Origin: an uncultured Emticicia sp.
GTDB taxonomy: Bacteria; Bacteroidota; Bacteroidia; Cytophagales; Spirosomataceae
Assembly (NCBI RefSeq): GCF_937903345.1
Contig: NZ_CALCZQ010000031.1
Span: 248,001 to 312,000, forward strand
Direction: 5' to 3'
Length of the DNA stretch: 64,000 bases
The notes beneath the pieces are model-generated. The model was not told where the DNA came from and did no database searches. It was given only the letters and a program-made list of their open reading frames with translations. Numbering within the stretch: position 1 is the stretch's first letter; every line of letters starts with the position of its first letter. Made by a program: the position numbers and the translations under genes. Positions 25,720-34,011 of the stretch are shown here, one piece after another.

Positions 25720-26496
25720 TTATTTTTTTAGTCGATCTCTTAGAGCTTCTGCTAAGGGTGCTGCAGATGCTGGACTTTGGCCAGTCATTAGAGGCCCATC
25801 TACTACTACATTGGGTGCCCAGTTGGTTACACTTTTATAGTTTGCTCCTCTTCTTTTTAATTCTTGTTCTAATGAAAACAATAAGTGTCTATCTAATTCA
25901 ATTTCTGCATCTTCTGCATCTTTAAATCCTGTAAGATTTTTACCTTCTACTAAGTATTTTCCATTAGTCAATTTTACATCTCTTAAAATTGCTGGTGCAT
26001 GACATACCATCGCTATCGGACGACCTGTTTCATAAAAATCTCGAATTAATTTGATTAAATATTGGTCTGATGCTAAATCCGTCATCAAACCATATCCACC
26101 TGGTACAAATACTGCATCAATCGTATTATAGTCAATATTTCTCAATTTTCTTGTATGTTTTGAAGCAAATAAAGCAACAGGGTCTTTCAGAAATTTATCA
26201 GTATATGGTGTCGTGAAAGGCAATTTCATACTCAATAAATCCACAGGTGCGTCTCCTCCATCCGGTGAAGCTAATACTACCTCATACCCTGCCTCGGTTA
26301 AGATATAATACGGTGCCGCCAATTCTGTAAACCATGTTCCAGTTTGTTTGCCGCTTATGCCTAGATCATCATAAGAAGTCATCACCAATAAGACTCTTTT
26401 TTGTTTGTTAATTGTGTAGGATGTGTTTTGTGCATTAGTTGAAAATCCTACAAACACTAATATTGTTAATGCGATTGACTTAATTAAATTTTTCAT
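25720..26496 (-). CDS. DJ-1/PfpI-family protein, exported copy
   Basis: A 258-residue DJ-1/PfpI protein of the Hsp31/glyoxalase III-like group with an N-terminal signal peptide (MKNLIKSIALTILVFVGFSTNAQ). The nucleophilic Cys lies in AMVCHAPAILRDV, preceded by VPGGYGLMTDL; GKQTGTWFTELAAPYYIL and GKNLTGFKDAEDAEIEL are other conserved blocks. Members act as glyoxalase III, protein deglycase-like enzymes or chaperones on reactive carbonyls; which applies cannot be told. It is roughly four-fifths identical to the gene immediately upstream, which lacks the signal peptide. A hairpin at 26550-26586 separates the two. Confidence 0.88.
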   Translation of the reverse strand: MKNLIKSIALTILVFVGFSTNAQNTSYTINKQKRVLLVMTSYDDLGISGKQTGTWFTELAAPYYILTEAGYEVVLASPDGGDAPVDLLSMKLPFTTPYTDKFLKDPVALFASKHTRKLRNIDYNTIDAVFVPGGYGLMTDLASDQYLIKLIRDFYETGRPIAMVCHAPAILRDVKLTNGKYLVEGKNLTGFKDAEDAEIELDRHLLFSLEQELKRRGANYKSVTNWAPNVVVDGPLMTGQSPASAAPLAEALRDRLKK

Positions 26497-26549
26497 TTTT
26501 TATCTATTTTAAGCGTATTAAATAATTTGTTCTTCTTTCTTAATTATTA

Positions 26550-26586
26550 ATGAAAAGGGTGAGGGTTTTGGTCTTACCCTTTTCAT
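26550..26586 (-). terminator. Hairpin between tandem DJ-1 genes
   Basis: ATGAAAAGGGT (26550-26560) pairs with ACCCTTTTCAT (26576-26586). The stem lies just past the stop at 26596; the following minus-strand bases are AT-rich but not a clean T-run. Confidence 0.5.
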
Positions 26587-26595
26587 CAATAGTGT

Positions 26596-27339
26596 TTATT
26601 TTTTTAAAACATCTCTTAAGGCTTCGGCTAACGGTGCTGCAGATGCTGGGCTTTGTCCTGTCATTAAAGCCCCGTCTACTACTACATTGGGTGCCCAGTT
26701 TTTAACACTTTTATAATTTGCACCCCTTAATTGTAAATCTTGCTCTAATGAAAATGGCAAATGAACGTCTAATTCAATTTCTGCATCTTCTGCATCTTTA
26801 AAACCTGTTAGGTTTTTCCCTTTTACTAAGAATGACCCATCGCTCAATTTCACATCTCTCAAAATTGCTGGTGCATGACATACCATTGCAACTGGTCTGT
26901 TGCTTTCATAAAAATCAGCTATTAATTTTAAAATGTATGAATCGCTTACCAAGTCGTGCATTAATCCATAACCTCCTGGAAAAAACACGGCATTATATTG
27001 GTTGTAATCAATGTGTCTTACTTTTCTGGTTGTTTCTGCAGCAAACATCGCCACAGAATCTTTAAGGAATCTCTCTGTATATTCAGTAGTGAAGGGTACT
27101 TTCATACTTAATAAATCTATGGGGGCTTTGCCACCACTTGGAGAGGCCAATACTACTTCATATCCAGCATCGGTAAGGATGTAATAAGGTGCTGCCAATT
27201 CTGTAAACCATGTTCCTGTTTGTTTTCCACTGATGCTTAATTCATCAACGGATGACATGATTAATAATACTCTTTTTTGCTTATTTACTATGAAAGAAGT
27301 ACTTTGAGCAGATGCTTCTGTTTTTGATGAATTTTCCAT
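26596..27339 (-). CDS. DJ-1/PfpI-family protein, cytosolic copy
   Basis: A 247-residue paralogue of the downstream exported protein, aligned from NKQKRVLLIMSS to the end ALRDVLKK. Its N-terminus (MENSSKTEASAQSTSFIV) has no signal peptide, so the two copies would act in different compartments. It has the same Cys motif (AMVCHAPAILRDV), FFPGGYGLMHDL and the NLTGFKDAEDAEIEL block. Length suits the Hsp31-like group. The tandem arrangement and near-identical intervening pattern point to a duplication with later gain or loss of the signal. Annotated without a symbol because the substrate is unknown. The gap 27340-27564 shows no clear promoter or gene. Confidence 0.88.
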   Translation of the reverse strand: MENSSKTEASAQSTSFIVNKQKRVLLIMSSVDELSISGKQTGTWFTELAAPYYILTDAGYEVVLASPSGGKAPIDLLSMKVPFTTEYTERFLKDSVAMFAAETTRKVRHIDYNQYNAVFFPGGYGLMHDLVSDSYILKLIADFYESNRPVAMVCHAPAILRDVKLSDGSFLVKGKNLTGFKDAEDAEIELDVHLPFSLEQDLQLRGANYKSVKNWAPNVVVDGALMTGQSPASAAPLAEALRDVLKK

Positions 27340-27564
27340 TTTTTTATTTTGTTTATTTATATTGTTTGTTGATGATTAATTTATCGCTGTCATTGATTTT
27401 CTAGATAATAAAAATGAAATAGTTATGGCAATGTTTTTTGGTCTTCCTACTCTTATTGTAGAATCCTTTCATGATTTTTTCATAAGATTTAACATTTTCT
27501 TTGTTTTTTTAACTGTTACGTTCCTAAGACGACCTACCTGAAAAAAGATGCAAAAAAAGTTCTG

Positions 27565-28626
27565 TTATTTTTTGATTATTCTCAAAATGCTTGTGTGAGT
27601 TGCAATTGAAGCAATAATTGCTCCTTCCATATAGCCACTAAATTGTGGGCTAACTTCAGTGCCTGTAAAGAAAAGTTTATTATTCATATAACTTTCTCTA
27701 AATAAAGAATGCCCGTTATTAAAATGTGGAGGAAGAAAAACATCATTATTAGGCTGAATATATTTATCATTCCAAATTTTATCATTGTAGCTTTCAAAGT
27801 CTTGTGCTTCATTACCAAAATAATGTTTCAATTGTTCAATAACTTTTTCTTTTCGCATTTTAAAAGAATAATGGTTAGCGGAACTATTCAAAAATCCTTT
27901 AAGTGCAAATTTTGTTTCTTCAAAATTACTATGGTCGTAAATTTCTGTGGCTAATCCTGATTGACTATAAACACTTCCTGAAAAGCCGTCTTTTTTCCAA
28001 AAAGGTTTTTTGTATTCAACGGAAAACTTTGCTGCACCACTCATCCAGGTTTGTGTTTGCCGCATTATTTGATATAAAGTCGGTGGCAAAGAAGGCGAAA
28101 AAAGAATTGCATCAATAAGTAATTTAGGAGGCAAAGCCATTATAAGTAATTTACACCGAAAGGTATTTCCCGAACTATCTATTATTTTAACGCTTTCAGA
28201 CTCATCAATTATTTCTACAATTTCAGTATTTAAGACGACATTTTCTTTGCCTATATTTTGATGTAGTTTTTCAATAATATGGTAAGTTCCGCCTTGTACT
28301 CTATAGGCAGAATGGGTATTGGCTGGAACAAAATATTGTTGTGGTGGCTCAAAAGATATTGTCTCAAATAAGGCAATGCCTTCATTTTGTTGTTCAAAAT
28401 AGCCAATCTTAAGTTCAGTTAAAAGTTGTATTAGATTTTTATGATCTTTATTAAACCAAGTTGCCCCCATTTCCATGGGTGTATTTAGATTGCCATAAAT
28501 TGTTTCAATTCGACCACCTAAACGGTTTTGACCTTCCAAAATTTTGAAACTAATATTTTTCTTTTTGAGATGATAGGCTGTTGAAAGTCCACCTATACCA
28601 GCACCAATAATTATTACATCTTCCAT
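27565..28626 (-). CDS. FAD-dependent amine oxidase family protein
   Basis: A 353-residue flavoprotein of the monoamine oxidase/protoporphyrinogen oxidase superfamily. The dinucleotide fold is N-terminal (DVIIIGAGIGGLSTAYHL, residues 3-20) with the following LGGRIET FAD contact. The C-terminal FAD motif LFFTGTEVSPQFSGYMEGAI is also present. It is shorter than typical flavin monoamine oxidases (about 430-450), the missing part being in the substrate domain; no frameshift is visible. Reaction: oxidation of a primary or secondary amine, or a related FAD-dependent oxidation. It leads the minus-strand island genes. Confidence 0.85.
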   Translation of the reverse strand: MEDVIIIGAGIGGLSTAYHLKKKNISFKILEGQNRLGGRIETIYGNLNTPMEMGATWFNKDHKNLIQLLTELKIGYFEQQNEGIALFETISFEPPQQYFVPANTHSAYRVQGGTYHIIEKLHQNIGKENVVLNTEIVEIIDESESVKIIDSSGNTFRCKLLIMALPPKLLIDAILFSPSLPPTLYQIMRQTQTWMSGAAKFSVEYKKPFWKKDGFSGSVYSQSGLATEIYDHSNFEETKFALKGFLNSSANHYSFKMRKEKVIEQLKHYFGNEAQDFESYNDKIWNDKYIQPNNDVFLPPHFNNGHSLFRESYMNNKLFFTGTEVSPQFSGYMEGAIIASIATHTSILRIIKK

Positions 28627-28819
28627 TTTTTATTTTTTTTCACTAAAGACAAGATAATAAAAAAAAGATGCAAATAAATTTTATTCAATACCGCACTTTA
28701 TAGCAAATCTTATCAAACAACTGTGTTTTTTCTTAAAATATGTTTAAATAAAAAAGTAAACATTTGGCCAGAATCAAGGCAAAAAAAAGGTTAGGGTATA
28801 ACAAACACAAGTTGTGTTT

Positions 28820-29145
28820 ATCTTCAGGATTCAAGTGGAAAGTATGGTAGAGATAGTTGAATGGAAATGAAACAAATTTTGAAGAACAACTACGAGTAAG
28901 CCGTTGAAAGTATTTTTGTTGTGACAATTTGGACTAAAAGACAAGCTAAAAACGCTCACAAAAAGTGAACAACTAAGCTTAAACACACCAAAGCCAAAAC
29001 CTGAAAAAACACATTTTCAAAAAACGGAAGTAGAAAAGCTTAAAAGGAGTTAGCTGAAGCTAAATTGCGAATTGTTGCCAAAAGATGATAGGGGTTGCCT
29101 GAGAAATTCAAAATAGAAATCAGAAAAAATTTGTTGAAAAGTAAT
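28820..29145 (+). mobile_element. Decayed IS3-type transposase orfA remnant
   Basis: Read on the plus strand with frame jumps, this stretch matches the C-terminal half of an IS3-family OrfA: TLTKSEQLSLNTPKPKPEK, then TEVEKLKR, then after a one-base shift ELAEAKLRIVAKR, two stops, and EKFKIEIRKNLLKSN, the place where OrfA proteins end in a (A/P)EK..KI.IRKK segment. Stop codons are scattered upstream (near 28870 and 28924). No intact orfB follows and no clean terminal inverted repeats or target duplications are visible. The rest of 28627-29391 is AT-rich with no gene; a minus-strand frame at 28733-28927 is an accident of the remnant. Confidence 0.55.
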
Positions 29146-29391
29146 CTACGTCTTTCAAGAAACCGTATATTATCCTAAAAAAGTTTTATCTCAAGCCTAA
29201 GTGGCTAATAATATTGGCCCTTACTGATTCACTGATTCTTGTATCGAGAGGAACCAAAGCTAATCAAAAGCATGCAAATTAATGAAGCTCCCTAATTATT
29301 ATCAAGTCGATGTTTCTATACTTTACTTTTCCCATTAATTAGACCAATTAATTTTGATTATCAGTAAATTGCAATTGAATTTTGAAATGAA

Positions 29392-30081
29392 TCAACTAAG
29401 TACTTCCCGCAAAACTTGCAAAGATTTTATTTCGCCAAATTCTTCTACATGAAATCTGTAAAATACTATAATTACTTCGAGTAAATGATTTCTCACACCT
29501 CGGCTCATCAAAAGGGGCGTTTGATAATCGGCCAAAATAAGCATATTCATCAGCTTTTGATAGTCGACATCAAACGGAATCATGGCATTAAATTCTTTGA
29601 ATTGCGATACAATTTCACTTGAATCTTGCGGTGAAAAACCTAAGAAAAACGCATATTTTATCAGAAAAATCAAGTGAAAATTCTCAAAATGCTCTTCGGT
29701 TTCGTCCAAAAAAATGAGTGAATGATAAAGGAAATCGAATAATACTTCATTTTGGGAGTGTTCTTTCAGCGTTTTATTCAAGATTTCATCCAAAAACATG
29801 CCGATGCTTGATTTATGGATTTCATAGGGAAGTGTGCGAAAAGGAAAACTTGATTTTATCTCTGAAATTCGATGCAAATCTTTCTTCTCATCATGATAAA
29901 CCACCATATCGAGTAATGAAAGTGGCTGAAAAAGTGCGATTTTGTTTTTGCCTTTGCTGCTTCTTACACCGTTTTCAATAAAAGATTGAATACCGAATTT
30001 TTCGGTATAAACTTTTACGATAATTGATGTTTCTCGAAAACGGATATAGCTAATAACTATTCCACGAGTTTTATGAAGCAT
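29392..30081 (-). CDS. recO: DNA repair protein RecO
   Basis: A 229-residue RecO, the cytosolic mediator that helps load RecA on SSB-coated single-stranded DNA in the RecFOR pathway. The N-terminal OB-fold is typical (MLHKTRGIVISYIRFRETS, VKVYTEKFGIQSFIENGVRSSKG, FQPLSLLDMVVYH) and the helical C-terminal part is of usual size. No zinc-binding Cys cluster is present, which is normal for many RecO proteins. Its first 11 bases overlap the end of the cytochrome oxidase subunit III gene, so it is the last gene of an ispE-coxIII-recO operon. Confidence 0.93.
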   Translation of the reverse strand: MLHKTRGIVISYIRFRETSIIVKVYTEKFGIQSFIENGVRSSKGKNKIALFQPLSLLDMVVYHDEKKDLHRISEIKSSFPFRTLPYEIHKSSIGMFLDEILNKTLKEHSQNEVLFDFLYHSLIFLDETEEHFENFHLIFLIKYAFFLGFSPQDSSEIVSQFKEFNAMIPFDVDYQKLMNMLILADYQTPLLMSRGVRNHLLEVIIVFYRFHVEEFGEIKSLQVLREVLS

Positions 30082-30655
30082 GATAAAGTAAAAAGAGAAA
30101 AAGGATAATCCAGAGAATATCTATAAAGTGCCAATAAATACTTATAAGCTTGATTTTCAGTTGATTAGGAGGGTTTACACTATATACGTAAGAGTCAACA
30201 TATTCCATTCGTTGGAAAGCATCTTTATTGGCCGAAGCCAATGCAATTAATCCACCGAGTGTATGCAAAATATGTAAGCCCGAAAGCACATAAATAAACA
30301 TTCCGCCTGTGTTATTGCTCATCGTAATTCCTGCCAGGAGCATTATTCTCCAACCCAAACCCTGTAAAATAATGAACAATATACCCGCCAAAAGCGTAAT
30401 ACTGATATTGAGTCGATAACTACGAAAACGTTCTTCTTTAAATGCTTTATTGGCTCCTTGGAGTGTCAAACTACTGGCAATAATCACAAACGTACTCACC
30501 CAAAACATTCCCGGTATTTTTAGCGGAATATCCTGATTGCGTGCTTCTTTGGTAATAAAAACCAAGAGCAAAAAGAAAAACAATAAGCCACTACCAACAA
30601 TGGCTAAATATAGCATGAAAGCAAATGGTTCACGGCGTTTTGTAAGTCGGTTCAT
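30071..30655 (-). CDS. Haem-copper oxidase subunit III
   Basis: A 194-residue integral membrane protein of the cytochrome oxidase subunit III family, with about five transmembrane helices. The family signatures are visible: MLYLAIVGSGLLFFFLLLVFI near the start, HILHTLGGLIALA in the middle and YWHFIDILWIILFLFLLY at the end. The last matches the WHFVD(V/I)VW motif of subunit III. No subunit I or II is nearby, so the gene is separated from the rest of its complex or belongs to a second, split oxidase locus. It starts 34 bases after the ispE stop and overlaps recO by 11 bases. Confidence 0.9.
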   Translation of the reverse strand: MNRLTKRREPFAFMLYLAIVGSGLLFFFLLLVFITKEARNQDIPLKIPGMFWVSTFVIIASSLTLQGANKAFKEERFRSYRLNISITLLAGILFIILQGLGWRIMLLAGITMSNNTGGMFIYVLSGLHILHTLGGLIALASANKDAFQRMEYVDSYVYSVNPPNQLKIKLISIYWHFIDILWIILFLFLLYHAS

Positions 30656-30689
30656 GCATTTTTCTCGATAAAGAGAGCTGTTTTTGTTT

Positions 30690-31514
30690 TTAAACTTTAA
30701 AGAATCCTTGCCATATTGCGAAGCTTGGAAAACTACTTTTCAAGTCCGATTCTTCCTCAAAAATACCGTAAACTGTCGAACCCGAACCCGTCATAGAAGC
30801 ATAAACTGCCCCTGATTGATAAAGTGTTTCTTTTACCTCGGCAATGGTCGGATACTTTAATAACAATTTTTCTTCAAAATCGTTTTTAACTATTTTTTCC
30901 CATTCAGAAATTGGTTGCGAAAGTGCCGTTTTTAGAGCTATTTGAGGCTTTTTTGGAGAGACGCCCGAATACGCTTCAGCCGTAGAAATATGAATATCGG
31001 GGTTTACTAATACTACAAATTTTCCTTTTAGATCAAGTTTAAAATCTTCAAATTCATCGCCTTTATTAAAGCAAAAAACTGGTCGGTTTTCGATGAAAAA
31101 TGCACAATCTGAACCCAGTTTTCGGGCAAAATCTTTCAATTCGTCATTGCTGAGTTTTAATTCATAGACTTCGTTGAGCATTTTTAGCGTAAACGCTCCA
31201 TCTGCCGAACCGCCACCCAAGCCAGCACCCATCGGTATAACTTTGTGCAGGTGAATCATGGGCGGAATTTTGATGCGGCCTTGCAATAAATTCAATGCTT
31301 TTAGGCATAAATTTGTGCTTTCATTGCCAGGAATAGCCAAACCCGAACTCTGAAAGACAGCATTTGTAGCATCTGGATTTTTGTTGGGGATAATTTCGAG
31401 GGCGTCACACCACTCGACAGGATAAAACACTGATTCGATGTTATGAAAACCATCCGAACGTTTTTCGGTAATATTTAAGCCAATATTTATTTTGGCGTTT
31501 GGAAATGTAAGCAT
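30690..31514 (-). CDS. ispE: 4-(cytidine 5'-diphospho)-2-C-methyl-D-erythritol kinase
   Basis: A 274-residue GHMP kinase of the MEP isoprenoid pathway, phosphorylating CDP-methylerythritol at the 2-hydroxyl. The start is set at MLTFPNAKINIGLNI (ATG 31514), the usual IspE N-terminus; the longer frame begins at TTG. The ATP-binding P-loop PMGAGLGGGSADGAF (near residue 90) and the late MTGSGSTVYGIF motif are intact. Another MEP enzyme, dxr, is at 34839-35990 on the same strand but separated by other genes. A -7 box TAAATTTG lies 20 bases upstream. Confidence 0.95.
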   Translation of the reverse strand: MLTFPNAKINIGLNITEKRSDGFHNIESVFYPVEWCDALEIIPNKNPDATNAVFQSSGLAIPGNESTNLCLKALNLLQGRIKIPPMIHLHKVIPMGAGLGGGSADGAFTLKMLNEVYELKLSNDELKDFARKLGSDCAFFIENRPVFCFNKGDEFEDFKLDLKGKFVVLVNPDIHISTAEAYSGVSPKKPQIALKTALSQPISEWEKIVKNDFEEKLLLKYPTIAEVKETLYQSGAVYASMTGSGSTVYGIFEEESDLKSSFPSFAIWQGFFKV

Positions 31515-31533
31515 TGGGTCTGATTTCAAAATT

Positions 31534-31541
31534 CAAATTTA
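31534..31541 (-). promoter_or_regulatory. -7 promoter box for ispE-coxIII-recO
   Basis: Minus-strand TAAATTTG matches TAnnTTTG, 20 bases before the ispE ATG. No TTG is at the expected -33 distance. Confidence 0.35.
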
Positions 31542-31621
31542 GTCAACCGCCTAGAAATTAAATAGAAAAACAATTTTAAGTTTTTTCATAAAATCCAAAT
31601 CTTATTCAAGAGACATTATAA

Positions 31622-31759
31622 ATGATTTACTGGCTTCGAGATAAAAAGTTGGTTATCAATAAATTAATGTATATATTTTTGTCGCTTATTTGTTTCTTAG
31701 TACTTATTTTAGGGTTAAGATTATATCAGTCAAAAAAAATGAAAAGTGGGTTAGGATGA
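31622..31759 (+). CDS. Possible 45-residue single-pass membrane protein
   Basis: An ATG-initiated frame of 45 codons on the plus strand between two minus-strand genes. The product has a charged N-terminus (MIYWLRDKKLVINK), one strong hydrophobic segment (MYIFLSLICFLVLILGL) and a basic tail (YQSKKMKSGLG), the layout of a small inner-membrane protein. No clear promoter box or Shine-Dalgarno is seen and I do not recognise the family. It could be chance in an AT-rich gap. It ends on the convergent terminator at 31738-31776. Confidence 0.3.
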   Translation: MIYWLRDKKLVINKLMYIFLSLICFLVLILGLRLYQSKKMKSGLG

Positions 31760-31776
31760 CAAACCCCCGCTTTTAT
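31738..31776 (-). terminator. Bidirectional terminator
   Basis: AAAAGTGGGTT pairs with AACCCCCGCTTTT with one small internal bulge; on the minus strand the stem is followed by a T-run (31732-31739). It overlaps the end of the alpha/beta hydrolase gene (stop at 31773). Confidence 0.65.
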
Positions 31777-32840
31777 TTATTAATTTTTATCAGCCAATCG
31801 CCCATAATTTGTAAGGCTTCGGGAGCAAAATCTTCTTTTATTTTGACATATTCTTGAGGCAAACCAGTTGCAGCGTGCTGAAAAAGATGGTTCAAACCTT
31901 CTAATTTTATGATTTTGTAATGTTTATTTTTGGCCATTCTTAAGCCTTCTTCGATTCCTGCCAAATTTTCTTCAGGAAAAACTTGATGGTCTTTCGAGCC
32001 ATTTAATACCAAAATTGGGCATTTTACTTTAGAAATAGCTGTTTTTGGGTCGAATTTAATAAAAAAGCGGCCCCAATCACTCGCCATATTTTTTAATGTG
32101 TAATAGACGTTGGCCAAGTTGCTGGCATATTTTGCTTCTTCAGACGAAAGACTGTCTTTCCAGTTTTTAGTGATTTTATCTAACAAAAGCACTGCAACAG
32201 TTTGAGTTTCTGCCTGTTTATAGGCATTTAAAACACTGGCTATATAAAGAGCATATTTTTGTTTGAAAGTGGTAGAAAAATTTGGTATTGATTCAATTGG
32301 CATTGTAAGTTGCTTTTGTAAAACAACTTCGCCCGAAACTCCTGTGCCAGCCAATGATACAATAAAGGAAATGTCTTGGCTTTGAGCTGCTACCATCGAT
32401 GCAATCATTCCTCCCTCGCTGTGACCAATCAAGCCTATTTTTTTGTGATTGATTTCGTTCCGAGTTTTAAGGTATTTAATTCCTGATTTTACATCTTCGG
32501 CAAAATTTTCGCTCGTAACTGTCTTAATGTTTTTACCCAATGTTGTTTTTCCTGCACCTCGGTCATCGACTCGCAGTACGGCAATTCCATTATTTGTTAA
32601 ATATTCAGCAATTACTTTGAATGGCTTATGTCCTAAAATCGTTTCATCTCGGTCTTGAGTGCCTGAGCCGGTAATCAGAATGGCCGCAGGGAACATCGAG
32701 CCATTTTCAGGCATAGTAAGTGTACCAAAAATATGTACAGAATCTGCCTGATTCCAGTAATTTATTTCTTCTGATTTAAAGGTACCTTGAGCAAAAGTGA
32801 CTTGTATTGCCAAAATAGTGAAAAGAAAAAACTTTTTCAT
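31773..32840 (-). CDS. Exported alpha/beta hydrolase
   Basis: A 355-residue secreted hydrolase with signal MKKFFLFTILAIQVTFAQ. An N-terminal beta segment precedes the fold. The catalytic triad is visible: nucleophile elbow GHSEGGM near residue 142, Asp in NGSKDHQVF near 280 and His in LEGLNHLFQHA near 315. The oxyanion-side GSGTQDRDE loop resembles the family of serine hydrolases related to dienelactone hydrolase and S9 peptidases (COG1073). Substrate is unknown. Neighbours do not form an evident pathway with it. Confidence 0.85.
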   Translation of the reverse strand: MKKFFLFTILAIQVTFAQGTFKSEEINYWNQADSVHIFGTLTMPENGSMFPAAILITGSGTQDRDETILGHKPFKVIAEYLTNNGIAVLRVDDRGAGKTTLGKNIKTVTSENFAEDVKSGIKYLKTRNEINHKKIGLIGHSEGGMIASMVAAQSQDISFIVSLAGTGVSGEVVLQKQLTMPIESIPNFSTTFKQKYALYIASVLNAYKQAETQTVAVLLLDKITKNWKDSLSSEEAKYASNLANVYYTLKNMASDWGRFFIKFDPKTAISKVKCPILVLNGSKDHQVFPEENLAGIEEGLRMAKNKHYKIIKLEGLNHLFQHAATGLPQEYVKIKEDFAPEALQIMGDWLIKINK

Positions 32841-32887
32841 GTTTATTGCTTCCTGTTGTGGCTTAAATGTAATTTAAAATTTTGAAT

Positions 32888-32916
32888 AAAAAAAGGGCTT
32901 TAAATGAATAAAGCCC
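32888..32916 (-). terminator. Rho-independent terminator after the TIM-barrel gene
   Basis: Minus-strand GGGCTTT (32916-32910) pairs with AAAGCCC (32901-32895) and is followed by TTTTTTT. It lies about 33 bases past the stop at 32949. Confidence 0.75.
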
Positions 32917-32948
32917 CAGTCATGATATACGGTAAAATTGAGTTTTTT

Positions 32949-33875
32949 CTAAAAATTATCACTCCATTGATAAGCCTCAATGAGTTTCATTTCGCCTTCT
33001 TTTCCTTTCGCAAAATTGCCGTGTTCCATACCCATAATAAACTCTTGGTTTTTGGCTTTTGCTTTATCATAAATATGCTTGAAAAGGCTTTTGTAGTTAA
33101 TTTCGCCAGTTGTTGGCTCTTTACGTCCTGGCTCATCGCCAATTTGGAAGTACGCAATTTCTTCCCAAGCCCAATCCATGTGATTTGTCATTCGGCCTTC
33201 GTTTCGCTGCATGTGCCACATATCAAACAAAATTTTACACGAAGGGCTGTTTACAGCCTTACAAATCATGTAACTTTGGTCAGAATGACGTAAGAATAAG
33301 TCAGGGTTATCGCTCAATGGTTCAAGTACCATTGTGAGGTTGTGTGGCTCAAAAATATCGCAAGCACGACGCAAAGCATCAATTACATGACCCGTTTGAA
33401 TACCCAAAGGCAAATTTCTCTCAAAATAACCTGGTACAACCGTCATGTATTTTGCATTGCAACGTTTGGCCGTTTCTACCGAATCTCGACAAGTTTTCAA
33501 GAAATTTTCGAGAAACTCTTTTTTGCCAGTTGCCAATGAAATTTTCCAGTTATCGCCACCATCAACCACAAAAACGCCCATTTTCATGCCAAGCTTGGCT
33601 AAGGTTTCACCAATTTTTGTTTGCGTCTCAACCGAGCGTTTCAGCATTCCATTGTCTTCGAGAGCCATGAAACCATTTTCGGCCATGAATTTAAGTTGGT
33701 CGAAAAGGTCTTTTCCTGCCGAATTTTCAAACATCCCAAAATGCGGAGCATAGAGGAGTTTGTATTTATAGGGAGCTACATTTGTTGGCGAAGAAGCCAA
33801 AGCGGTAGCAGTAGTTCCAAGGCTTGTTGCACCTGCGGCCAAGACACTTTTTGAAAGAAAGTTTCTACGATTCAT
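32949..33875 (-). CDS. Sugar isomerase/epimerase-like TIM-barrel protein with Tat-type signal
   Basis: A 308-residue exported protein of the xylose isomerase-like TIM-barrel superfamily, closest in pattern to hydroxypyruvate isomerase-like proteins. The N-terminus MNRRNFLSKSVLAAGATS has the RR-x-F-L twin-arginine signature. Metal-site strands are visible as MVLEPLSDN, ILFDMWHMQRNEG and FIMGMEHGNFAKG, with Glu/Asp/His ligands in order. Reaction and substrate are unassigned; Tat export of such proteins is frequent in Bacteroidota. The start is followed on the upstream side by a palindromic repeat (33920-33999). Confidence 0.85.
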   Translation of the reverse strand: MNRRNFLSKSVLAAGATSLGTTATALASSPTNVAPYKYKLLYAPHFGMFENSAGKDLFDQLKFMAENGFMALEDNGMLKRSVETQTKIGETLAKLGMKMGVFVVDGGDNWKISLATGKKEFLENFLKTCRDSVETAKRCNAKYMTVVPGYFERNLPLGIQTGHVIDALRRACDIFEPHNLTMVLEPLSDNPDLFLRHSDQSYMICKAVNSPSCKILFDMWHMQRNEGRMTNHMDWAWEEIAYFQIGDEPGRKEPTTGEINYKSLFKHIYDKAKAKNQEFIMGMEHGNFAKGKEGEMKLIEAYQWSDNF

Positions 33876-33919
33876 TAGTTTTTATAGATTGAAGGTTGAA
33901 TGATTTTAAAGTAAACAGC

Positions 33920-33999
33920 TTTCAGCAGTCAGCTTTCGGCTATTAATTTACACAAATATAAAGATTTTTTCCTCCAAACTTGAAAGCCGACTGCCGAAA
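33920..33999. repeat. Inverted repeat of the CGGCTTTCGGC family
   Basis: Arms TTTCAGCAGTCAGCTTTC (33920-33937) and GAAAGCCGACTGCCGAAA (33982-33999) are reverse complements at 16 of 18 positions. The same sequence type occurs at 34766-34833 and 40410-40470, so this is a dispersed intergenic element. Confidence 0.7.
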
Positions 34000-34011
34000 T
34001 TTGAAGTCATT

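Noticed and set aside
28733..28927. A 64-residue minus-strand reading frame
   Set aside because: It is antisense to the decayed transposase remnant and has no family resemblance.
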